Source: Alphaproteobacteria bacterium
GTDB taxonomy: Bacteria; Pseudomonadota; Alphaproteobacteria; UBA8366; Aestuariispiraceae
Length of the DNA stretch: 64,000 nucleotides
Assembly (NCBI GenBank): GCA_024743195.1
Contig: JANSXE010000007.1
Span: 1 to 64,000 of the forward strand
Reading direction: 5' to 3'
This document shows, piece by piece, positions 53,687 through 62,894 of the stretch. Below the pieces are notes generated by a model that saw nothing but the letters and a program-made list of their open reading frames with translations, did not search any database and was not told the DNA's origin. Every line of letters begins with the position of its first letter. Positions within the stretch are counted from its first letter, which is position 1. The position numbers and the translations under genes are program-made.

Positions 53687-54276
53687 TGCGCGCGCTCCTT
53701 CCCGGCCGGGGGCGCAGACGGAGGCCCCGGTACGCCGTCGATATGCGCGCGCCCGGCCAGACGGTCCGCCAAGTTGGCGGCCGCGTGCAGCGTTGTCGTC
53801 CCGGCGAAGAGCGGCATCACCAGCCACACCCAGAACTTGGCCACGCCGATGGTCGTCGTCGGCTCGTCATAGATGAAGTTGAAGGTAGACCCTGCGAAGG
53901 CGTCCAGGTCGAAGCGGTAACCGGTCAGCGTCGCGGGGTCGTACCAGATCCAGGCCATCCAGATCATGAAGGCGCAGAAGGCGAGGACGACGGCGTCGAG
54001 CGCGATCTCGACGGCCTGCGCCGCAGAACGCGGCAACGCTGCGATAAGCGCCGTCACCCGGATGTGCCGGCGCCGACGCAACGCCAGGCTCGCCCCGATG
54101 AAGACCAGCCAGATCATGCTGTAGACCGCCAACTCGTCAACCCAGTAGATCGCCATCGCCATCGAGCGCGTGACCACATTCAGCAGAATTAACCCGACGA
54201 GCGCGCCGGCCAGCGCGATCACGGCCCAGCGCTCCGCCGCGGCGACGGCCTCGGAAGCGGCGCTCAACGCTTTCAC
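53683..54276 (-). CDS. TRAP transporter small permease (DctQ type), system 2
   Basis: 197-residue membrane subunit with four spans: ALAGALVGLILLNVVTRSMAMAIYWVDELAVYSMIWLVFIGASLALRRRRHIRV is the DctQ core (R-x-x-x...W-x-x-E). The C-terminal region after residue 170 is a Pro/Gly-rich cytoplasmic tail. It is between the binding-protein gene (131 nt, containing a hairpin) and the large permease (4-nt overlap). Confidence 0.9.
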   Translation of the reverse strand: MKALSAASEAVAAAERWAVIALAGALVGLILLNVVTRSMAMAIYWVDELAVYSMIWLVFIGASLALRRRRHIRVTALIAALPRSAAQAVEIALDAVVLAFCAFMIWMAWIWYDPATLTGYRFDLDAFAGSTFNFIYDEPTTTIGVAKFWVWLVMPLFAGTTTLHAAANLADRLAGRAHIDGVPGPPSAPPAGKERAQ

Positions 54277-54300
54277 GATGCATACCTCCCCGGCGCGGAG

Positions 54301-54326
54301 CGGCCGGGGGAAGTCTCCCCCGGCCG
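54301..54326 (-). terminator. hairpin between TRAP binding protein and permeases, system 2
   Basis: CGGCCGGGGGA (54301-54311) pairs perfectly over 11 bp with TCCCCCGGCCG (54316-54326) around a 4-nt loop. It lies about 81 nt after the DctP stop and 25 nt before the small permease. No U-tract follows. Confidence 0.6.
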
Positions 54327-54406
54327 ATCGACCGACGCGGGACCCGCCGTCGCGGGGCCAAGCATAGCGAGGCCCGCCCCGGCGCAGCCAGCGCCCGTCA
54401 TGCGGA

Positions 54407-55453
<1,047 letters not shown>

Positions 55454-55527
55454 TCACGATCGCCTGCTCCCGCGCTGCGTCGCGGTCTCGATAGACCGGT
55501 ACGGATCGGGCTCTCCATTGCACCTCC

Positions 55528-58140
55528 CTATGGCTGGACCGATGATTCAAGAGCCCACGCATCGCTTTCCAGCAAATGCATGACCTCCGCGAAAAGCGAG
55601 CCTTCAGGGTCGGCGAGGCTTTGACTGATTTCGAAGTGATCGACCTCCGGCGCCTCGATCATGTGAACCGGCGCTTGCGCGGCCTTGAGGGCCGCATAGA
55701 ACTCCTGCGTTTGTCGAATGAATTCGGGCGACTCTCGCCCGCCAACCGCCAAGGAAACCGGGTGGCGAATACGATGGACGCCGGCGCGGGCGCTCAAACG
55801 GACCACCTCTTCCGGGTCGAGATCGAGATATCGGCCGCGCGCGCTCAAGACGACCGGAACCAAATCATAGGGGCCGCTGGCGAACAGCGCGCCGGCGATC
55901 GGCGATCGGCGGCGCCCCAACGCTCGCCAATTGGAGCCGGCGGCGGCGGCCGCGATGTGGGCGCCGGAGGAATGGCCGCACAAGATCAGCGGACTCTCGC
56001 CGAAACCGAGATCGGCGGCGTTCGTCGATATCCAATCGATCGCCCGGGCGACCCGTTCGACCATAACGCTAAGGGGGGTTTCGGGCCGTTTCCCGAAATC
56101 CAGAGCCGCCACCGAAACGCCCGCCTCCGTCATGGCTTCCGCGAAAAAGCCGCTCTCGCGCTTGCTCAAGAGCTTCCAAGCCCCGCCATGGACGTAGATC
56201 AGACAGGCCCTCGGGCCCGCGTCGCGCGATGCGGCCGGGTACAAGTCGAACCGTTCCAGCGGATGATCGCCGTACGGAATATCGACCCGCACCGGAAGTC
56301 GAGCGCGCGCCGCATCACTTGCGCTGGCGTACCAGTCGATGATCGATTGCGCGTTCCGCGCCCAAGCGCGCTGGTCGTAGGCGAGGTCGAGCGCCGATTG
56401 ATCCATCGACCTGTAGACCGGCGTCTCCGACCTGCGTCCCGAACACTGCGCCTCGATCCGCATGTCGGAGTTCTCTAGCACGACCTCCCCGCCGAGGATG
56501 ACGCAGTCCGCCTCTATGTTCGGCAGGGTCTCCTCCGCGCAGGTCAACGGATCCGCGTCGAGGATCGCGATATCGGCGAGCTTGCCGATTTGCAGACTGC
56601 CTCGATGGTCCTCTTCGAAGGTAAGCCATGCGCCGCCGATCGCCGCGGCCTCCAGGGCCTCTTCACGGCTCAGCGCTTGATCCGGCGCGACGAGGGCGCC
56701 GTCGGCGGCGCGACGGGTCACGCAGTGCGCGATGGGCCCGAAGAGACCGACAGGATGGTTGTCGCTGGAGAGGGCGAACGGCACGCCCGCTTCGACCAGT
56801 CGGCGCGTCGGGACGATGTCGGAGCAAGCCTCGGGGCCCAACCGCGTCGCCTCTTCCGGCCCGATGTCGGCGATCGAGCGATTGGTGTGGAGCGTCGCCC
56901 CCATCCCCAAATCGCGCATCGTCTTTGTCTGCGCGTCCGTCAGGCGTCCGACATGCCCGATCACCCAGCGCAGATCCCCGATTGGATGGCGCCGGTCGAC
57001 CTCGGCGAACAGATCGAGGTGTGTCGCGAAAAGGGTCGCCAGCCGAAAACCCTGTCGCGCGGCCTCCATCGCGAACTCACGGAACAACTCGGGCGGCATC
57101 GACGATTCGTGCGTGTAGCCCGCCCAGCCTGAATAGGGGCGCTGACCGGCCAGCAAACGGTCTCGCTCGCCGCCGCCTTGGACGCCGTAAAGGCCGGCGA
57201 TACGCAGCAGGTCATTCCCGAAGCCGCGTCGTCTCGCCCATCCGTACCAAGACGCCAGCGCGCCCGCCATGTCGTCGGGCGGCGGGTCGCCCCAGGACGG
57301 GCCGACGACCAGCCGAACCCTCACGCGTAGACGCTTCGCCTCGTCGGCGTCGCGATAGAGTCCCAGAAGCTCCGGGCTCGCTCCATGCCCTTCGAATGCG
57401 CAGGTGACGCCCGCTCGCAGATAGGCGGACATCGAATGATCGAGCGCTTTACGTCGCATCGCATCGGAGATCCGGCTCGCCCGAGCGAGCAGGACCGTTT
57501 CCGCAACGGGAATCGGCCCCTTCTCTCGTATGACCCCCGTCAAGCGGCCGTTTAGATCGCGCTCGAACACGACACCCGTCGGCGCCGTCGCTCGGTCGTC
57601 CAAGCCCGACGCGGCAAGCGCCGCGCTGTTGCATATCGAAATGAGCGGCGAGTCGTCCGCGGCGGAGCGCCAGTATCCCCAGGGCGCGCGGATCAAGACG
57701 GGGCGGTTCGAACAGACGTCGTCCAGGTCTGCGCGCGTGGGCAATCGCTCCTCACGCAGATGGCAAGCGGGATCGCCCGCGTAGTCCGGGCCGCGTCCAA
57801 GCGGCATGGTCACGAGCCATCCCCCCGCTGGTAGACGGGCGTCCTCCCTCGCCAACAACTCCTTGAGTTCGCCGATCGATCCGACATTGTCGAGCGAGGG
57901 CCAAAGCCGCTTCAGGCCCTCCCGATCCATGTGGGCGTGGCCGTCCGTCAGCCCCGGAATTGCGCAGCGCCCCCCAAGATCCATGAAGCGGGCGCCGGCG
58001 GCGCGAGCGCCGGGCAGGGTCTCAAGGTCGCCTATTGCGACGATGCGGCCCGCTTCAATTTGAAGGGCGCTTACGGTTGGGCGGCTCGGGTCCAATGTCC
58101 GGATCAAGCCGTTGTACAGGATCGTCGGCGGCCCGGTCAT
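55528..58140 (-). CDS. fusion of amidohydrolase (YtcJ-like) with arylformamidase-like alpha/beta hydrolase, 870 aa
   Basis: Two enzymes in one chain. Residues about 1-560 are an amidohydrolase-3 (YtcJ/NfdA-like) metal hydrolase: IPGLTDGHAHMD (metal His68, His70), VIGHVGRLTD, and Asp460 in ALSSDNHPVGLF. Residues about 575-870 are an alpha/beta hydrolase: ALDLAYDQRAWARNAQ...YGDHPLERFDLYP, oxyanion HGGAW near 648, nucleophile Ser in GHSSGAH near 723, and late His in VDHFE. The second half resembles kynurenine-formamidase-type esterases. Both active sites look complete. The 5' end overlaps the TRAP permease by 4 nt. Likely job: sequential hydrolysis of an amide, formamide or cyclic imide imported by the transporter. 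Confidence 0.85.
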   Translation of the reverse strand: MTGPPTILYNGLIRTLDPSRPTVSALQIEAGRIVAIGDLETLPGARAAGARFMDLGGRCAIPGLTDGHAHMDREGLKRLWPSLDNVGSIGELKELLAREDARLPAGGWLVTMPLGRGPDYAGDPACHLREERLPTRADLDDVCSNRPVLIRAPWGYWRSAADDSPLISICNSAALAASGLDDRATAPTGVVFERDLNGRLTGVIREKGPIPVAETVLLARASRISDAMRRKALDHSMSAYLRAGVTCAFEGHGASPELLGLYRDADEAKRLRVRVRLVVGPSWGDPPPDDMAGALASWYGWARRRGFGNDLLRIAGLYGVQGGGERDRLLAGQRPYSGWAGYTHESSMPPELFREFAMEAARQGFRLATLFATHLDLFAEVDRRHPIGDLRWVIGHVGRLTDAQTKTMRDLGMGATLHTNRSIADIGPEEATRLGPEACSDIVPTRRLVEAGVPFALSSDNHPVGLFGPIAHCVTRRAADGALVAPDQALSREEALEAAAIGGAWLTFEEDHRGSLQIGKLADIAILDADPLTCAEETLPNIEADCVILGGEVVLENSDMRIEAQCSGRRSETPVYRSMDQSALDLAYDQRAWARNAQSIIDWYASASDAARARLPVRVDIPYGDHPLERFDLYPAASRDAGPRACLIYVHGGAWKLLSKRESGFFAEAMTEAGVSVAALDFGKRPETPLSVMVERVARAIDWISTNAADLGFGESPLILCGHSSGAHIAAAAAGSNWRALGRRRSPIAGALFASGPYDLVPVVLSARGRYLDLDPEEVVRLSARAGVHRIRHPVSLAVGGRESPEFIRQTQEFYAALKAAQAPVHMIEAPEVDHFEISQSLADPEGSLFAEVMHLLESDAWALESSVQP

Positions 58141-60134
58141 ATCGCGCCGCCACGATCGAGCCCGGCCGCGGCGCGGAAATTGAAGAAACCCGCCGCCAGA
58201 CCGATCGCCAGTCCGGCGCCGTTCACCGCCAAGAGCGTCGCGCTGCTAGGCGGAAGGATCATCAGGATGCTCGCCGCCAGAAAGACCCCCCGTTCCGCCC
58301 AGTTGCAAGAGCGCATCAGATACCCGACGCAGGCCACGGCGAGAAAGCAGACGGCCGCCGCCGTCGTCCCGGCCGCCAGCAGGATCTCGACGACCGACCC
58401 TTGCATCAACAACGCGGGATGAAAGACGAAGATAAACGGCACGATGTAGGCGACGACGCCGAACCGGGCGCCAAGAACGCCGGCCTTCCAGAAATCCGCA
58501 TTGGCGATGGAGGCGGCGGTGTAGGTGGCGATGCAGACCGGCGGTGTGATCATCGACAGCATCCCGAAATAGAAGATGAAGAAATGCGCCGCGATCGGTT
58601 GAACGCCGAGTTCAACGAGGGCGGGAGCGATCAGGACGGCCAGCATGACGTAGATGACCGTCGTCGGCATTCCGAGACCAAGGATGATGCAGGCCAACGC
58701 CGTCAGACCGAGCATCAGCATCAGGCTGCCGGCGCCCGCGTCACTCAACAACAGGGAGAATTTGAACGTGAGCCCGGAGAGTTGCAGGCCGCCGATCACG
58801 ATGCCCGCGAGCACGCTCATTGCGACCAGCGACAACATCACGCGCCCCGACTCGCGGAACACCCGCACGATCGCCCGGAGGCCCAAGCGGCTTTCAGGGT
58901 AGAGAAAGCCGATGACGACGGCGGCGATGGCGGCGGCCATGCCGGCCTTGCCGGCGGGCCAGCGCATGATCAACAAGGTTTGAACCAGCACGGCGATGGG
59001 GACGAGATAGATCCATCCGCGGTTCATCACGCCCACGAGGCGCGGCAGCAGCTCGGGCGCGATGCCCATCAGACCTTTCCGGGAGGCCTCCAGATGCACC
59101 TGGAGCAGCAGAGAGAGATAGTACAGCGCGGCCGGTATCGCCGCCGCCAGCGCGACCTCGAGATAGGGAACGCCCAGATATTCGGCGATGATGAACGCCG
59201 CGACGCCCATGACCGGAGGCATGATCTGCCCGCCGGTCGAAGTCACGGACTCGATAGCGGCGGACATATGGGGGCTGTAGCCGCTGCGTTTCATCATCGG
59301 GATGGTGAGGCTGCCGCTGACCAGCACGTTCGAGACCGCGCTTCCCGAAACGGTGCCGAACAGGCTCGATGACAGGACCGCGACCTTGGCGGTTCCTCCC
59401 CGATACTTTCCGAGAAGGGCCAAGGCGATGTCCGTGAAGAAGCGGTCGCCCCTGATGCCGAACAGCGCCTGCCCGAAGAGAATGAACGAGACGACGACGG
59501 TCGCGGTGACCGAAAGGGTCACCCCGAGCATGCCGTTCGTATCGAGGAAGACGTAGGCGCCGAGCCGTTCAGGACTGCTGCCGCGCCCGTTCATGTATCC
59601 TGGCACCAGATCGGCGAACAGCGCGTAGGCGCACACCGCCAGCGCAAGCCAGATCAACGTCCAGCCCAGAAGACGCCGCACCGCCTCGAAGGTCAAAAGA
59701 ATGGCGAGGCCGCCGAGCAGGTAGCGCTCCGGCGAAAGCGAGGCGAGCGAGTAGGAAATCTCCGGATACCAGACCGCGATATAGGCCCCGACGGCGAAAC
59801 CGAGACCGGCCAGGACCCAATCGTAAGGCTCGGGGCGGTCGCCGGGCTCGCCCTTGCGCGCTCGGCACAGCAAGAAGATCGCCGAATAGGACAGGGCGAG
59901 AAACGCGCCCAGGAACTGCTCTCGAAAAATCGCGATCGGCAGATAGTAGTGAAGCTCTAAAGCCCAGCCGGCGCCGAGTGCGGTCAGGAGAACCAGCAGG
60001 ACGTCCACGACAAGACGCGTCGGTCCGCTCAAGGATCGAAAAACCTTGCCGCCCCCGGCCTCCCTCGTCTCCTCGCGCGGGTCGGCGACAGGCTTCTCGT
60101 TTGTCGGACTGGTCTCTGCCTGCATCGCGCCCAT
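58137..60134 (-). CDS. TRAP transporter fused permease (DctQM type), system 3 (TAXI)
   Basis: 665-residue fused permease joining a four-span small subunit to a DctM-like large subunit (about 15-17 hydrophobic segments). It shows LLGKYRGGTAKVAVLSSSLFGTVSGSAVSNVLVSGSLTIPMMKRSGYSPHMSAAIESVTSTGGQIMPPVMGVAAFIIAEYLGVPY, the TAXI-associated TRAP-4TM/12TM signature. These always work with TAXI binding proteins, and one is encoded directly upstream. Two starts are close together (60134 and 60125, MGAMQAET or MQAET). The N-terminal 30 residues are cytoplasmic. Glutamate and 2-oxoglutarate are known TAXI substrates, but this one is open. Confidence 0.92.
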   Translation of the reverse strand: MGAMQAETSPTNEKPVADPREETREAGGGKVFRSLSGPTRLVVDVLLVLLTALGAGWALELHYYLPIAIFREQFLGAFLALSYSAIFLLCRARKGEPGDRPEPYDWVLAGLGFAVGAYIAVWYPEISYSLASLSPERYLLGGLAILLTFEAVRRLLGWTLIWLALAVCAYALFADLVPGYMNGRGSSPERLGAYVFLDTNGMLGVTLSVTATVVVSFILFGQALFGIRGDRFFTDIALALLGKYRGGTAKVAVLSSSLFGTVSGSAVSNVLVSGSLTIPMMKRSGYSPHMSAAIESVTSTGGQIMPPVMGVAAFIIAEYLGVPYLEVALAAAIPAALYYLSLLLQVHLEASRKGLMGIAPELLPRLVGVMNRGWIYLVPIAVLVQTLLIMRWPAGKAGMAAAIAAVVIGFLYPESRLGLRAIVRVFRESGRVMLSLVAMSVLAGIVIGGLQLSGLTFKFSLLLSDAGAGSLMLMLGLTALACIILGLGMPTTVIYVMLAVLIAPALVELGVQPIAAHFFIFYFGMLSMITPPVCIATYTAASIANADFWKAGVLGARFGVVAYIVPFIFVFHPALLMQGSVVEILLAAGTTAAAVCFLAVACVGYLMRSCNWAERGVFLAASILMILPPSSATLLAVNGAGLAIGLAAGFFNFRAAAGLDRGGAI

Positions 60135-60167
60135 CCAAAAGGGGAAGCGTCAAAATCTGAGAAACGC

Positions 60168-60209
60168 CGCCATGACCGGCGCCCGGCGTCGCCGGAGCCG
60201 GTCATGGCG
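60168..60209 (-). terminator. hairpin between TAXI binding protein and permease, system 3
   Basis: CGCCATGACCGGC (60168-60180) pairs exactly with GCCGGTCATGGCG (60197-60209). The 16-nt loop can fold a further CCGGC-GTC-GCCGG stem. It lies 9 nt after the TAXI protein stop. It probably modulates the relative level of permease and receptor. Confidence 0.7.
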
Positions 60210-60218
60210 ACAGGATCG

Positions 60219-61286
60219 TCACTGTTGCAGCAGTTGAGTGTGGGCGGCTTCCGCCGCGTCCGTCCAAGCACCAGCGCCCTGGTAGCTCTCGCGAGCCGCG
60301 TCATGGTAGGGCAAGGTGGCGTCCGCACGGACGGACCCTTCCGCCTTCCAACCGCGAAGCGTCGGGTGGAAAGCGGCGAGATCGCCGGCGTTCTCGTAGA
60401 GGGCCGTCGTGACGGCGCCCACGATCGCATCGGACGTGTTCGACGAAGCGACCAGATAGAGCGGGTACGCCGTGATGCAGGTGTCCGCAACGATCCCGGG
60501 CAGACGATCCTTGGGCAGAGTGATGAAGGTGTAGCCCGGGATCGCATCCGTCACGCGCTGCTTGGCGGCGTCGTCGCACAGATTAGGAAGGAAGCGCACG
60601 CCGACCGCGGCGTCGACCTCCCGAACGCGCGGGGCGCCGACGCCGTAGACCGCCCCTTCGACACGGCCGTTGGCGAGCGCGTCGAGACCCTGGTTCAGCC
60701 CCGCGACGGGCGTCGCGTCGACGGCGTCCCAGTCAAGGCCGGCGTTCAGAAGATGGGCGTAGCTGTTGATATAGGCCCCGAGGTGCGCCGAGTAGTTTCC
60801 AGCCAATCGCGCGCCGTCCAAATCGGCCACGGTCTCAAAAGCGGCGTCTTTGCGCACCAGCATCCCGGCTATCAGGTTCGACCCGGACGCGACGAGGCGC
60901 AGGTTGGGCGTCGACGGATAGGGATTGCGATCGCCAACCTTCAGGCGCTCCGGCCCCTGATAGCTGAGGCCGAAATCAACGCTCGGCGCCAAGCCGAATT
61001 CGATCTCGCCGGAGTCCAGAATCGGGAAGAACGCCGTGGTGCCCGAATACGGGCGGACCACGACGGTCGTCGGCAGATTGTCGGTCAGCACCTTCGCCAC
61101 GGCGGATGCGACCGTGTGCTGCAGCGATCCGGATTGGCCTGACGCGATGTAGATCGTGTCGGGCAGGTCTTGCGCCGCGGCCGGGCGCGGCCCGGCCGTC
61201 GCGGCGAGAATGGCGGCGGCGCAGACCGCGGCCGCGCCGCGCCGCGACACCGTCAACCGCAGGACGTTCGCTAGTGTGCGTCTCAT
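60219..61286 (-). CDS. TAXI-family TRAP transporter solute-binding protein
   Basis: 355-residue periplasmic receptor. An N-terminal signal (MRRTLANVLRLTVSRRGAAAV) with cleavage near AAAQ-DLPDTIY gives a mature protein beginning IYIASGQSGSLQHTVASAVAKVLTDN, the TAXI motif. Other family segments are DSGEIEFGLAPSVDF, NLRLVASGSNLIAGMLVRKDAAFETVADLDGARLAG and VEGAVYGVGAPRVREVDAAVGVRFLPN. The start follows AGGAGG 6 nt upstream. It is located 53 nt after the 3-hydroxyanthranilate dioxygenase gene. Confidence 0.9.
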   Translation of the reverse strand: MRRTLANVLRLTVSRRGAAAVCAAAILAATAGPRPAAAQDLPDTIYIASGQSGSLQHTVASAVAKVLTDNLPTTVVVRPYSGTTAFFPILDSGEIEFGLAPSVDFGLSYQGPERLKVGDRNPYPSTPNLRLVASGSNLIAGMLVRKDAAFETVADLDGARLAGNYSAHLGAYINSYAHLLNAGLDWDAVDATPVAGLNQGLDALANGRVEGAVYGVGAPRVREVDAAVGVRFLPNLCDDAAKQRVTDAIPGYTFITLPKDRLPGIVADTCITAYPLYLVASSNTSDAIVGAVTTALYENAGDLAAFHPTLRGWKAEGSVRADATLPYHDAARESYQGAGAWTDAAEAAHTQLLQQ

Positions 61287-61339
61287 CTCATAGCCTCCTG
61301 TTTTCCTGTTGCTTGTTGGATGGGGCGGCTTCCCAGCAG

Positions 61340-61900
61340 TCAAACGACCGCCCAACCTTCCGGCGGCCGGCGACCTGGATGGACCGCCCCGCAGGCCCCG
61401 CAGATCCGCGCCTTTTCGTCGGCGTAGAAGGCGTCGAACAGCGGGGGCAGATCGTCGACGATGTTGCCGACGGGAACCTCGACCCGATGCACCAGCGCAC
61501 CGCAGTCGAAACAGAACCACTCGAACCCGTCCTTCATGCCCTGCATGCGCGGGCTTTCCACCACCAGGCCCACAGAGCCCGGGACCGGCCGTTGCGGCGA
61601 ATGGCGGACATGCGCCGGCAGCAGGAAGACCTCGCCCTCGCGGATGGGCACGTCGTAGACCTTCCCGCCCTCCGCGATCTTCAGCAGCATGTCCCCTTGA
61701 AGCTGATAGAAGAACTCCTCCACCGGGTCGTCGTGGAAGTCGACGCGCTGGTTCGGGCCGCCGACCACCATCACCACCATCCCGGCTTCTTCGAAGACCA
61801 GCTTGTTGCCGACCGGCGGCTTCAGGAGATCGCGGTGCTTGTCGATCCAGCCCTTGAAGTCGAAGGGTTGGAAGCGAGGATGGGCGGCGTGCGTCGTCAT
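61340..61900 (-). CDS. nbaC: 3-hydroxyanthranilate 3,4-dioxygenase
   Basis: 186-residue cupin that opens the ring of 3-hydroxyanthranilate to 2-amino-3-carboxymuconate semialdehyde. The bacterial enzyme pattern is clear: GPNQRVDFHDDPVEEFFYQLQGDM with metal ligands His56 and Glu62, His100 in PAHVRHSPQRP, and Arg52/Arg104 for substrate. The C-terminal cysteine pairs CFDC (130, 133) and CGAC (167, 170) form the second iron site seen in bacterial homologues. It lies 13 nt after the DapA-like gene. No other kynurenine-pathway genes (kynU, kmo) are in the window; an arylformamidase-like module is. Symbol follows the 2-nitrobenzoate gene; a kynurenine-pathway name would be equally valid. Confidence 0.9.
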   Translation of the reverse strand: MTTHAAHPRFQPFDFKGWIDKHRDLLKPPVGNKLVFEEAGMVVMVVGGPNQRVDFHDDPVEEFFYQLQGDMLLKIAEGGKVYDVPIREGEVFLLPAHVRHSPQRPVPGSVGLVVESPRMQGMKDGFEWFCFDCGALVHRVEVPVGNIVDDLPPLFDAFYADEKARICGACGAVHPGRRPPEGWAVV

Positions 61901-61913
61901 GTCGGGCTCCCTG

Positions 61914-62894
61914 TCACTCGGCCGCGCGGCGCGCGGTCTTCAGGCCGCAGGCCTCGAAGGCGGCGCGGCTCGCGGCCTTCTCCGCCTCGGTCAGCTCCAG
62001 CATCGGCGCGCGCACCGGCCCGCCGACCTGGCCCAGCAATTCCTGCCAGTATTTCTGATGCGCCTGCGGCTTGTCGGCCGGGCGTGTGGATCTCAGCGCC
62101 TGGCGGACCGGCTCCAGGCTGGCGCTCACCGCGCGCGCCTCCGCCGCCTTGCCGGCGAAGGCGAGGTCGGTGTAGTCGCGCATGCGCCGGTCGGCCGCCG
62201 TCTGCAGCAGATAGGGCGGGGAGGAGCAGAGATAGAGCCGCCAGCCCAACTCCAGCACATTGTCCAGCCATTCCTCCTCGGACGCTGTGCTGACCAACAG
62301 CTTGTCGCCGGCCAGCTGCGTGAGGCGCGCGTACATCTCCCGCGGGACGCTGTATTTGATGGCCGCCACGTTGGGGAGGTCGGCGAGCTCGGCGCAGAGC
62401 TCCGGGCTCATCAGATAGCCGCTGTCGGGGTGGCTCCACAGCGCGATGGCGATGTCGACCTCGTCCGAGATGCGCTTGTAGTACTCGCGCAGGATTTGAT
62501 CCGGGTCCTTTACGAAATGCAGCACCGGGGCGTGAACGACGATCGAATCCGCGCCCACCGCCTGGGCGTGCCGGGCGAGGTCGAGGACGACGTCGAGATT
62601 CTGGTCCGACGCGCTCATGATCGTGCGCGCGCCGGTCCCGCGCACCGCGTCGGCGGCGATCTCGAAGGCGCGTTTGCGCTCCTCCAGCGTCATCGAGAAG
62701 AACTCGCCCTGCTTGCCGGCGATGAACAGACCGTCGATCCCCAAATCCTCGACCCAATGGCGGATGTTGGCGCGCATGCCGGCCTCGTCGATCGAGAGAT
62801 CATCCGGGCTGAAGGGCTGCAGGGCGGCGGCCCAAATCCCCTTCATATTCTCCCGCGCCCACTCCTTGGCTTCGGCTTTGCTGTACGCCATCAC
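61914..62894 (-). CDS. DapA-family lyase/aldolase with altered active-site residues
   Basis: 326-residue (beta/alpha)8 class I lyase. Lys170 in NVAAIKYSVPREM is the Schiff-base lysine. The GTTGE loop of dihydrodipicolinate synthase is replaced by GKQGE, and the catalytic Tyr in the YNxP motif is Trp143 (LWSHPDSGY). The enzyme is therefore unlikely to be lysine-pathway DapA; related families include 2-keto-3-deoxy acid aldolases/dehydratases, hydroxybenzylidenepyruvate aldolases and decarboxylating semialdehyde enzymes. It starts with an ATGATG at a 4-nt overlap with the molybdenum hydroxylase gene. Probably acts on a pyruvate-containing intermediate of the pathway. Confidence 0.85.
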   Translation of the reverse strand: MMAYSKAEAKEWARENMKGIWAAALQPFSPDDLSIDEAGMRANIRHWVEDLGIDGLFIAGKQGEFFSMTLEERKRAFEIAADAVRGTGARTIMSASDQNLDVVLDLARHAQAVGADSIVVHAPVLHFVKDPDQILREYYKRISDEVDIAIALWSHPDSGYLMSPELCAELADLPNVAAIKYSVPREMYARLTQLAGDKLLVSTASEEEWLDNVLELGWRLYLCSSPPYLLQTAADRRMRDYTDLAFAGKAAEARAVSASLEPVRQALRSTRPADKPQAHQKYWQELLGQVGGPVRAPMLELTEAEKAASRAAFEACGLKTARRAAE

